A stretch of 64,000 nucleotides of DNA, taken from Impatiens glandulifera (Eukaryota > Streptophyta > Magnoliopsida > Ericales > Balsaminaceae). The DNA lies in NCBI RefSeq assembly GCF_907164915.1, contig NC_061870.1, forward strand, positions 23,907,348-23,971,347, read 5' to 3'. Shown one piece after another: positions 1 to 10,161 of this stretch (positions are counted from its first letter, which is position 1; each line of letters opens with the position of its first letter). The notes beneath the pieces are model-generated. The model saw only the letters and a program-made list of their open reading frames with translations. It made no database searches and was not told the origin of the DNA. The position numbers and the translations under genes are program-made.

Positions 1-774
1 AACTCAGCTGCTTCTATGTGTTTTCAAACATGATCAATATAATAATTAATAACATTTGAAATTAAATTAATCTATTATTAATAATAGTTAATATTTTTAA
101 TAATTTATTAATAAATCTTTAAATTCATAATATTTTCTCGTTATTATTAGTTTAAGGTGTGTTATGACATTATTTATCATTATCGGTATAAGGTTATAGT
201 TTTTGTTAGTTTAAACATTTTGTCAGTTTAAACGTTTTGACCGATTTCAGTAGCATTGAATTGTCAAACCTGTTAGAATTGTTCGGTAAAAAAGAAACTA
301 TAATGAATTCGATTTGGCTAAATCAGTCTGATATACGATTTGATTTGAGCGATTTCGGTTCGATTTATTTACTTTCTTAGTCAAACAATTGCTCAACAAG
401 ATATGCTTTAACTATTAGTTTTATATCATCGATCATATTAGTATAAATGCGCATATGTCATCTAACAACCTTGTAAGTAAAAATGGAAAATCAACATAGT
501 AAAAATTAATATTCCAATCCCACGCAATCCACACGTTTATGTTGATTTTAGGTAAATTAAACTCAAAGAAGCAAATGTAATGTTTAAAAATTCAGTTAGG
601 TATAGAAGGATATTTAAGCAAAAGTTAATTTTCTTTTAAATAAAGTAATTTAAAAAAATTAAAAAAATAGGAAAGATTAATCTCATCCAACAATGGAAAT
701 GCTATCCTTTCACTATTCCAACCAAAATTATTATTTTTTTACACATCCAAAAAAAGTTACTCCCATTAACTAAA
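1..774. other. AT-rich intergenic DNA, 3' side of the OVATE gene
   Basis: Very AT-rich sequence with stop codons in all frames. I see no coding region, RNA gene or clear transposon end. It should hold the 3' UTR and polyadenylation region of the minus-strand gene that ends at 775. Confidence 0.6.
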
Positions 775-996
775 TTACTGATGTGATGTTGAAGCCGATG
801 ATGCTTTAATCTGAATCTCATCATCTTCATCATCATCAGGTTCAATCAAAGCCAAACTACTCTGAACATTTGAAGAACTTGAAGAAGACGAGAACGACAT
901 TGCAGATGTTGGAGAACATGACATCGATGTCGACATAGATGAATTACGCCGATCATCTTCTTCCTCAGAACCTATTCTCAACGATGACGTCATCGC

Positions 997-1028
<32 letters not shown>

Positions 1029-1566
1029 ACGGCGCGAAGCAAATCCCGATTAGCAAATCGGCAAAAGCACCTACGATATACCCATGATTTGACTTTTCAT
1101 TCACAGTCAAATACAAACCCAATAATTCTTCAAGCTTAGTCCAATCAGTCAATCCATGAGCTTCCACCATTTCCTCCATCGATCTCCGGAAATCATTCAA
1201 GGGTTCCATCGAATCCATGGGTGTTATTAAACTACCCTTGATCAGAGCATCATCATCATCATCATCATCATCAGCCGGTGAATCTTCCACCGGTTCATTC
1301 TCCATCACTGGTGGATTGAGAATCGAACTCGTTTCTTCTGGTTCGAAGAACAGCCTGTCTTTTGCCTTGAGACCTCTTAACACCGCAGCCGCATCTTCAT
1401 CAACGGAATGCCCTTCGTCGATGGTAAAGTCAGCGGCGGGGACGACGGCGACGGCGGGTGCGGCGGCGCGGAAGGATAGGGTTTTGGGTTGACTGGAACA
1501 TAAAGGCCATGAATCGGAAGAAAGGGTCTTGAAGAAGAAAGGGATGAACTTGAGTTTCTTCCCCAT
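775..1566 (-). CDS. OVATE family protein (OFP13/15/16/18-like transcriptional repressor)
   Basis: Single-exon 263-residue protein. The OVATE domain lies at about residues 119-175 and shows the family signature: FRRSMEEMV, HGLTDW, LEELLGLYL and YIVGAFADLLIGI. Known family role: plant-specific repressors that bind TALE/KNOX homeodomain proteins and TRM proteins and shape fruits and other organs. The N-terminus MGKKLKFIPFFFK and a central block with DRLFFEPEETSSIL are what I associate with the OFP13/15/16/18 clade. Seven or eight aspartates (residues about 99-106, encoded by a CAT-type trinucleotide run) and a six-proline run after the domain are low-complexity stretches prone to slippage. The C-terminus is rich in Ser and Asp. 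The start is the first in-frame ATG. A TATA-like stretch on the minus strand lies near 1608-1620, about 45 bp before the ATG. The gene looks intact; I would not name one ortholog. Confidence 0.92.
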
Positions 1567-1860
1567 TGAAAGATTATGATAAAGGTTTGAATGAGAATAG
1601 GTTAATGAATGTATATAATAATGGGTTGGGTTGGGATGATCTTGAATTTAATTTTGAAGGTGGTGATTGTTGGGCGAATGAGAGATTCTGCGCTTAATCT
1701 GGTAAGCATTCAATGCAATTCATATGAGAGAGATTTTAAAAAATGTGTAAAAGATAGTGAGAGAGTAGAAACAAGGGAAGGATCAATATATAAAAAAAAA
1801 ATTATTTGAAATTGACTACTTTGTTTTGAGTGTGAGACAAATGTAAGTCCCACAAATTTA
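1567..1860 (-). promoter_or_regulatory. Putative promoter and 5' leader of the OVATE gene
   Basis: This is the region upstream of the minus-strand OVATE start codon. Read on the minus strand, a TATATACATTC-type TATA element sits near 1608-1618. The distance to the ATG implies a short leader. No other cis element can be argued from sequence alone. Confidence 0.4.
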
Positions 1861-2925
1861 ATAATTAACTTCATTTATGTAAATATATATTTTATTATAT
1901 TATATTATCTATATAATAAATAAAAAGTAAGTTATAATATTAAAGATTTCAATAATATTTAAAGTCTTCAAAGTTATTTATTTGAGAATATTAAATAAAA
2001 TAAAAAAGTAAACTATAATATTAAAGATTTCAATAATATTCTGGTCTTCTATATTATTTATTTGAGTATATTTAATAAAATAAAAAGTAAGTTATAATAT
2101 TCAAGATTTCAATAATATTCTGGTCTTATAAATTATTTGAAAATATTTTTATTATTTATCTATATTTTTAATTTTTAAATGTTAAAATACTTTTACTTTA
2201 TTTTTTAAAATTTTTGATTATTAAATAAATTAAAATTTTAAATAACTAGTAAAAATTCTTAAATAAGGAAAATATCAAACAAGCCCATTAAAACTCTCAT
2301 ATGATCACTAAACTAGCAAAACTTATGATATATCATATGATGTGATAAATGAGATTAGCATTCTAAATGAAAAAAATTATGTATACAATTATTGTTTTTA
2401 ACATTAATATTTGTCGTACTAATTTAAAATTTGAGGCGTAGATAAAAGAGAATGTTAGAATATTTAAAGGTGCGACGTGAACAAAATATACTTTGTCGTT
2501 TGTCAAAATTAAAGATATTAATATATATTTTGTCGTTAAAGACATTAATGAAGAATATAATTTTATCGTATGTCAAGATCATTACTAACCGACTACGCAC
2601 GTGGGGATAAAATCGAACATGCCAACAAACATGGCTTACTTCCGCCATCCAAAATAGACAACATTTTGGAGATTTCATAGAATCTTCTGTTATTCCTTGA
2701 CAAACCTTAACATGGTATGTGTTCAAGTCGACTTATAGTTGATATGATTGTTGTGTATTCACACATGTATTTATTTTAAAGATTGTTTGATGTGGGATCA
2801 TTTAGATTTAATCTTTATATTATCTATTTATTTATCAATAAAAATTATATACATTAATCAAACCATCAAATTATCCCTAATTATTAAACAATACTTTCAA
2901 CTAATCCTAACTAATCTATTTAAAA
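1861..2925. repeat. AT-rich dispersed repeat, copy 1 (with internal tandem repeats)
   Basis: Three tandem copies of a roughly 80-bp unit lie at about 1915-2135, each containing AAAGATTTCAATAATATT. They are followed by a stretch with ATATCAAACAAGCCCA, GAGATTAGCATTC and, at about 2590-2670, CCATCCAAAATAGACAACAT followed by TTTTGG. The same order of blocks recurs at about 22130-22815, and parts recur at 2930-3261 and 13741-13910. It is therefore a repeat family, not unique spacer. Small ORFs in it are not conserved in the other copies. Confidence 0.75.
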
Positions 2926-2929
2926 GAGC

Positions 2930-3261
2930 GACGACGTCACCAAGCTATGTCGTATGTCAAAATAAAGATATTAACATGTATTTTGTCGTATGTCCAAATA
3001 AAGACATTAACGGAGAATCTAATTTCGGGGAAGTTTTTTTCAGATACAAAGGAAATGATTTAAATCCAGAGTCAAAGATCGCATGTCAAAATCATTGCTA
3101 ACCGACTACGCATTTTGGTATAAAACGAAACATGCCAACCAACATGGGTTACTTCCTCCATCCAAAATAGACAACATTTTGGTAAGAATTTATCACTTAT
3201 TCGATTCTTCCTTCTACAAACCTTAATATGGCGTGTGTTCAAGTCGACTTGTATAGTTGAC
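2930..3261. repeat. Second, tandem partial copy of the dispersed repeat, interrupted by the Sirevirus
   Basis: It repeats the block containing CCGACTACGCA and CCATCCAAAATAGACAACAT, about 510 bp after the first copy. The repeat continues beyond the retrotransposon: 13741-13910 matches 2748-2915 (GATGTGGGATCATTTA, CATTAATCAAACCATCAAAT). This identifies 3261/3262 as the left edge of an insertion. Confidence 0.7.
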
Positions 3262-4427
3262 TGTTAGGACCTGCTGCAACAATAGAAGGGGGTTGAATAT
3301 TGTTGAGCTAAATATCACTTTCAATTCGATTTTAATCCTGTTAGAGAATAAAATCTGTTTCTATTCTTCACAAATTGTCACAAGCTCTTGAACGGATTCA
3401 AGTGCGGAAATGCTTGCTAAATTTGAAGCGGCAGATGCAAGACGGAAGATGCAGAAAAGAAATAACACAAGAGTTTTATGGATGTTTGTAGATAAAACTC
3501 TTACGTCACCCCTTCTTCTATTTTCAGAAGGTTTTTTACTAGAAGATTTTGATTCGTATAACAACTACACAAACCCAGTTAGAAACATAGGACTTAACAA
3601 CTGTCTGTTTTTGAACTCCTAGCTATCACTATGTTGAGCAGACAACCTCTGTTCAACTTACAATATTGATGATACACTTAGGTGGTATAATAAATTAACG
3701 CCCAGCTTAACTTAGTGAATTACAAAGAGATCTGAGAGAGAGTAAACACAGATCTTAGCAATTCGTAATTCGTGTAGAGATTGGAGAATCGAGAGATTCA
3801 CCGTTGTACTCTGCTGCTCTTTTATAATGAAGTGTAACAATAGTCGAATTCATCTATTAGATACGTGTCAGCTTTTTGATGTATGTATGTCAGGTGTACG
3901 AGATCATACACAAGAATACATTCGTTGAATCGTGGCGTACCGAATTGTACTGCGAAATATTTGGTAGCACGTTGTGTACTAGAAGATACAACGTGTTCTA
4001 AAGGAATAATTGAGTACTTAACATTTAAGTGTATTGAGGTGACTTGACAGACGACTGATAACGAACACTGCTGTTCGCTATGCTGATGAGCTAAGCAGAT
4101 AGACAAACGCTTCTTCAAACGACTGTTGAAGCAAGATGTCTACTCGCGCTTCTTCAGACCAGGGGGTCTGTTGAAGTGAGACGTCTGCTCGCACACTTCT
4201 TCAGACCAACACGTCTGTTGAAGCAAGACGTCTTCTCGCGCTTCTTGAAACGTACATGCGCATACATTTACACAACTTAGTTTTGTCCACGAACACATCA
4301 TTACAACTATGTCGTATTGATTTAAACTTATTCACCTAAGTTCATTTAAATCAATTAAAGCATTTTTCCTTAATTAATTATTTCTCTAATAATTAATTTT
4401 CATTTTTTTATTTAACTTAATCTAACA
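3262..4427 (+). repeat. 5' LTR of the Sirevirus
   Basis: It begins TGTTAGGACCTGC and ends TCTAACA, directly before the primer binding site, giving 1166 bp. A GGGGGTTGAATA block follows the start, as in many plant Copia LTRs. A TATA-like TTTTATAATG lies near 3820. The last third holds about three copies of a 42-45 bp unit built on GTCTGTTGAAGCAAGACGTC and CTCGCGCTTCTTCAGACC, which are partly self-complementary. Repeated palindromic motifs are known from Sirevirus LTRs. Confidence 0.82.
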
Positions 4428-4445
4428 ATTGGTATTAGAGCCAAG
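4428..4445 (+). other. Primer binding site (initiator tRNA-Met type)
   Basis: TGGTATTAGAGCC starts at 4430, two bases after the LTR end. The plant Copia consensus, complementary to initiator tRNA-Met, is TGGTATCAGAGC, so one substitution is present. Confidence 0.8.
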
Positions 4446-4480
4446 TTTTCTATTCTTAAGCATCTTTAGATATCTAAATT

Positions 4481-5450
4481 ATGTCTATCCCAAGAAAAAT
4501 CCCTATGTTCATGAAGGAAGACTATGATTACTGGAAGATAAGAATGCAAGCTCATTTGGCTGCTCTAGATGATGACATGTGGTATGTCATCACCGATGGT
4601 CCAATGAAAATTATGAAGGTTAGCACAACCACAACCTCAACCGATGGTGCTCATGAGATGAAGGAGAAACCAAGATCTGAGTGGACTGCTAAAGAGAAGA
4701 GGAAAACCAACCTCAATAATATGGTCAAAGGCATTCTTTACAAGACGCTGGACACGAATATGTTCAGAAAAATCAAGTCATGCTCTTCTCACAAGGAGAT
4801 TTGGGAGAATCTGAATCAACTATGTGAGGGAAACGACCAAACAAAAGAAAACAAACTCATAGTTGCCACACAAAAATTCGATAGCATCAAGATGCACCCT
4901 AGAGAGAAAATGATTGAATTCGATGAAAGACTCAGTAACATTATCATTGAACTCTCCACTCTGGAAAAGACATATAGCAACATAGAGGTTGCAATTAAAG
5001 TCACGAGAGCTCTTCCCAAAGAATGAGACATAAAGACGATGACGATGAGAGAATCTAAAGACCTCAACAAAATGGAGTTGCATGACCTGTTCGTCGATTT
5101 GAAAGCCTATGAGTTTGAGATAAACGCAAGGAATGAAGAGGAGCCATCCACATCTGCCATCTCAACCAAGGCGCTAGTGACTGCTGAAGAGCCACCTATC
5201 GCGACATCTATCAAGTCGGTTGAGCAGATCAACAACGATGCCATGACACTCTTTGTCAAGAAGTTTGACAAATTCATGAAGAAGACTCACTCTAACTCTA
5301 ATTCTAATAATAATAATAATTATAAGAATGATTCCAAAGCTAACTTGAAGTGCTTTAATTGTGACAAACTATGTCACTTTAAGGATGATTGCAGAAAGCC
5401 AAAGAGGGATGATAAAAAGAACAAAAGAATCAAAAGGCTCTCCTAGCTGA
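4481..5450 (+). pseudogene. gag: Sirevirus gag, broken
   Basis: The N-terminal part (MSIPRKIPMF, DYDYWKIRMQAHL) matches Copia gag of the DUF4219/UBN2 type. Reading continues in one frame through an in-frame TGA at 5024-5026, where a tryptophan codon is expected. The nucleic-acid-binding zinc knuckle CFNCDKLCHFKDDC keeps the C-x2-C-x4-H-x4-C spacing near 5350-5392, although the usual glycine before His is replaced. The frame is lost after 5430 (stop at 5444). Further gag/spacer pieces continue at 5513-5767 and 5909-6133. The protein would package element RNA in particles. The whole copy is non-functional. Confidence 0.88.
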
Positions 5451-6299
5451 GGAAAGAAAAAGTAAATGGGTTACGACATCTCATCAAGCGAGAGTGATGA
5501 TGAAGTCGTTAAATGCTTCATGCTGACGATTTTGAGGTATTTGACTTCTCCTCAGACGAGTTCACTAGAGATGAATTAACCACTACACTCAATGACATGG
5601 TCATTGAGTACACGAAGCTATTAGACTCTTTTAATGAACTAAATTTGAAAAACAAATCTGATAACACTTCTTCATCTCAGAACAACGAACAAGAAGTTTT
5701 GAAAATAACTGAGCTCTCATCTGAGGATGAGAAGCTCAAGGAAACAATTAAAACTCTTTCTGCTTAAAACTAAAGACTAAACTATGTGATTAGTTATTAG
5801 ACAAAGTCTAGAGTAGCTGTCAAACAGATGATCTCTCAGTAAAGACTTGCCAGATACAAATTTGGTCTAGGATTTGATAACAGTTGTTCAGATGAGTCCA
5901 ACAAAAAGTTGAACCCAGTAAAAGGCGAGCTTAAGTGCATAAGCTTTGTCAAGGGACATTTAATTAAAAGTGGAACTAATCACATCTGTGATAATTTAAC
6001 TTCAAAAGATGAGATTAAATATGTTAAGCCAACTTCAAGCTGGATTAAACCCAAGAAGAGAGTAGTCATCAGGCCTGGCAAGAAAAAACGTTATATAAAG
6101 TCAAGAAGTTCTTTTTCAAAACTCATCTTCTAAAGTTAAAGGATCAACAACAGGCAAAAAGACGTTTGCCAAGCCTAAATCATTTGCTTTGTTAACAACT
6201 CAAAATGGGAGATCCATAAAAATAACCCAAATATGCATCTCCAAAGGACTTATCAACCATGGACCCAAGTGAATTTGGGTACCAAAACTGTAAATATGT

Positions 6300-7520
6300 T
6301 TATTTGTAGGTAAATTAGGACAATTTCCTAGAGGAGTCTGTATGGTATCTAGACAGTGGCTGCTTCAAACATATGACATGCAATAGACGACTACTAACTG
6401 ACATAACCAAATGCACATGACCTAAGATCACATTTGGTGATAAAAAATAAAGGTAAAATCGTGGGTAAGGGTAAAATTATCTATGGTAATCTTACTATCA
6501 AAGACGTGCTGCTAGTAGAAAATCTTTGCTATAACCTAATTAGTATTAGTCAAATATGTGATAATGACTATACTATAGACTTTCAAAAACATGCATGCAT
6601 AGTTAAAGATCAACATGGGAATACCCTACTGACAAGAAGTAAAGTAGGAAATTCTTATAAGATGAACTGGAAGAATAAAACGTATGATCCTGTTTGCATG
6701 TTAACTAAAAGACTAAATCATCTTAACTTTAAAACCATTAACAACATCTGTTCAAAAGATTTAGTTACTGGAATACCTAAATTGAAGTTTTCTAAAGATA
6801 AGGCCCGTCCTACTTGTCAGATGGACAAATAGGTCAGATCAACTTTTAAAAACAAAGGGAATACTCAATCCGACAAGTGTCTGGAATTATTGCACATGGA
6901 TCTATTTGGTCCAATCCTAGTCACTAGTCTAGGAGGAATGAAATATACCCTTGTTATTATTGATGATTATTCTAGGTTTACTTGGGTTATATTTTTAGTA
7001 TCTAAGGATCAAACTATTGAAAATTTGATTAAAATACTTAGAAGACATCAAAATGAAAAATCTTTAAGTGTTATAAATAATAGAAGTGACAGAGGAACTG
7101 AATTTACAAACAAACATCTACCGTCTTTCCTTGAGAAGTCTGGTGTTAGACACAAGTTTTATAGTGCTAGAACTCTAACACAAAATGGTGTTTCTGAAAG
7201 GAGAAACAGAATACTGAAGGAAGCAACGAGATCTATGCTAGCTGACTCCGGTGTTTCTAAAAAATTATAGACAGAATCCATTATAACATCATGCTATACT
7301 CAAAACAGATCAATGCTTAATAAACTTTTTAATAAAACACCTTATGAAATTTATTATGCTAAAATTCCTAAAATTTTATATCTTAGAATATTTGGATGTA
7401 AGTGTTTTATTTATAACCATGACAAAAATCATTTGACTGTTTTTGATGCTAAAGTAGATGTTGATATAATGTTAGGCTATTCTTTAGTTAGCAAAACTTA
7501 TAGAGTGTTTAATAAATAAA
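6300..7520 (+). pseudogene. pol: Sirevirus protease and integrase region, broken
   Basis: The aspartic protease site WYLDSGCFKHMTC is at 6343-6381, with the catalytic Asp codon at 6352-6354. The gag-pre-integrase zinc region follows (LNHLNFKTINN ... PTCQMDK), but its first His and one Cys are substituted. The integrase core shows HMDLFGP, IDDYSRFTW, the DRGTEF block and NGVSERRNR, so the DDE residues can be traced. Stops occur at 6830, 7268 and 7517 in the same frame, which shows one original gag-pol frame. The product would have processed the polyprotein and inserted the cDNA; this copy cannot. Confidence 0.88.
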
Positions 7521-7522
7521 CT

Positions 7523-9425
7523 CTAATTGTTGAAGAATCTACCAATATTGTCTTTGATGAATCTGTTGAAAGCAATTCTAACAAAGTCATTGAAGTAGCT
7601 AACAGGTTGGAAGCTGCTACTCTCCAATCTGATAGTGACGATGAAGTTCATGTCATCAGAAGAAGCACGTCTGGTCAGCCAACTGATCCGGTTGATGTCC
7701 AACCAGACAACTAGACTATAAGTTAACAAGCTATTGACAGTCCGAATATCGCAGAGCCAGCTGACCAGTCGTTTGACCCTTTGGGACCAAACTTCAAATG
7801 GAACAAAAACCACACACCTAAACAAATAATAGGTAATCCTAATGCACCTCTTAGAACAAGAAAACAATTAATGGAAGAACTCGCAAACTCTGCTTTTATC
7901 TCTCAAATTGATCCAAAAAAGATAAATGAAACATTGCTTGATCCATACTGGATCAATGTTATGCAAGAAGAGTTCAATCAATTTGAAAGAAATAAAATGT
8001 GGAATCTAATGCCAAGACCGGATGATCAATCGATTATTGGAAATAGATGGGTTTTTAGAAACAAGTTTAGTGAAGATGGCTTAGTTGTGAGAAATAAAGT
8101 CAGATTAGTAGCTCAAGGCTATAGACAAGAGGAAGGAATTGACTTTGAGGAGTCATTCGCCCTTGTAGCTAGACTTGAAGCTATTCGAATATTCCTATCT
8201 TATGCAGCTTTTAAAAAAACTTTAATGTTTATCAAATGGATGTTAAAAGCGCTTTTCTAAACGGTTTATTGAATGAAGATGTGTATATAGAACAACCGCC
8301 TGGTTTTCAAAATCACTCTCTACCTAATCATGTTTTCAAACTAGACAATGCTTTATATGGTCTTAAGCAAGCTCCCAGAGCTTGGTATGACATCTTAACT
8401 AAATTCTTGTTTGAACATGATTTTATTATTGGCACAGTAAATAAAACACTCTTTAGATTTGTTAAAGATTCTCATATTTTACTTGTTCAAATTTATGTGG
8501 ATGATATCATATTTGGGTCAACTAACCCCAAATTATGTGAGAAATTCTCTAAGTTGATGCATGATAAATTTGAGATGAGGATGATGGGTGAGCTTGCGTT
8601 CTTCTTGGGTCTTCAAGTTCGTCAACTTGAAGATGGAATCTTCATCAATCAAGCGAAGTATACCAGGGAATTACTGAAGAAATTCGGCATGGAGAACTGC
8701 TCAGCTGTTTCTACACCCATGAACTCGTCTAGCAAGCTAGACAAGGATGAAGATGGCCAGAATGTCGATATAACTACCTATCGTGGAATCATTAGATCTC
8801 TGCTATATCTAACAGTCAGCCTACCAGATATCTTGTTTGCTGTCGGCGTCTGTGGAAGATTTTAGGCTAATCCTAAACAATCTCATTACATAGCTGCTAA
8901 GTGTATTTGAAATATTTTAAGTGAACTCAAAATATTGGATTGTGGTGTCCGAAGGATTCCAGTTTTAACTTAATCAGTTACTTTGATGTAGACTATGCAA
9001 GTTGCAAGATCGATCGAAAGAGCACCAGTGGAACTTGTTAGTTCCTTGGTGATCGTCTGATCTCTTTGTTTAGCAAAAAACAAACGTTTATCGTCACGTC
9101 TATAGAGAAAGAAGAATATCTTGCCGTAGACAGCTACTATACTCAATTGTTGTGGGTACAACAACAATTGAGAGACTTTGGCATCCAGACAGACGAATCT
9201 CCCATCTTCTACGAAAACTCTAGTGCTATCGCGATCACATATAATCCAATGTTGCACTCTCGGATGAAGCATATCATCATTTCATCCGGGATCATGTTGC
9301 TTATAAACATATTTGGTTGGAATATGTGCCAATGGATCAGCTAGTGACCGACATCTTCACGAAGCCACTCCCCGATACTAAGTTTTCTTCTTTTAGAAAT
9401 ATTTTGGGTCTTTTAGATCTAAATT
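7523..9425 (+). pseudogene. pol: Sirevirus reverse transcriptase and RNase H, broken
   Basis: The RT begins with [15 protein letters not shown] and NRWVFRNKF, then [21 protein letters not shown] one-base frameshift near 8212-8236, at an A run, moves the rest to another frame: [22 protein letters not shown], and the catalytic YVDD at 8494-8505. A stop at 8863 and another frameshift before 9066 break the RNase H, whose end TKPLPDTKF is recognisable near 9357-9385. Domain order and motifs are typical Copia. In an intact element this enzyme copies element RNA into DNA in cytoplasmic particles. Confidence 0.9.
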
Positions 9426-10161
9426 AATTTAATTTAGTATGCACAAATTGAGAGGAAAATTTGTTGATAAAGTGATAAGATAAACGCGTTAAGATGGATG
9501 TCTCAAATCATGCTGAACAAAACAGTCATCTGAAGACACTGTGCATCAGATGGACTGTGATTAAGCAGCTTGCAATTTATGCATAGACAAACGTTAAGTT
9601 GTTGGGTAGACGTCTACTGACACTGTTGTTGTTATAAGTTAGTAGACGCCTTCCGAACAGATGTCATAATTAGCCTAAATGCAAGGTATGCGGACAACAC
9701 AAACATACATTTATCTACTAGTTCTTTTTAGACGCCTCGTCTTAACTCGAGTGGGACAACTGTATTAAGTTTATGCGCTGTCGTTTTATATTTCCTCTCA
9801 GATAGTCAAACGATCACATTTCAAATTAATTGGAGGGAAATATTTATTTGATCTTATCTTATAAATACCTTCAATTACGAATAACATGAAGACACATGTC
9901 TATCATGTCATTAAAATGTGACATACACGCCTGCCGGTTCATTACTACACGCATATCCTTAATGATGTCTTTTAATTTTTAATTAGTGATGTCTTTTAAT
10001 GATGTCTTTTAAAACATGTGTCCGTTAGATTCTATATAAAGGGTGCTCTGCACGCCTAAAACGCTTTACTATTCCCTTGCGTTTTCTAAACCCTAAAAGC
10101 TCTATACCTTATTTCTAGAAAATCAGTCTCTTTCTTCTTCATCTAATCTCTAAACCCTAAG
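9426..10161 (+). other. Spacer between pol and envelope-like ORF
   Basis: Non-coding, about 735 bp. Repeats of AGACGTCTACTGACACTG and TAGACGCC type at 9610-9650 and 9735 recall the GACGTCT motif of the LTR. TATATAAAGG at 10034-10043 is a good TATA box, about 125 bp before the ATG at 10162, with CTCTAAACCCTAAG just before it. This fits separate transcription of the downstream ORF. Confidence 0.5.
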
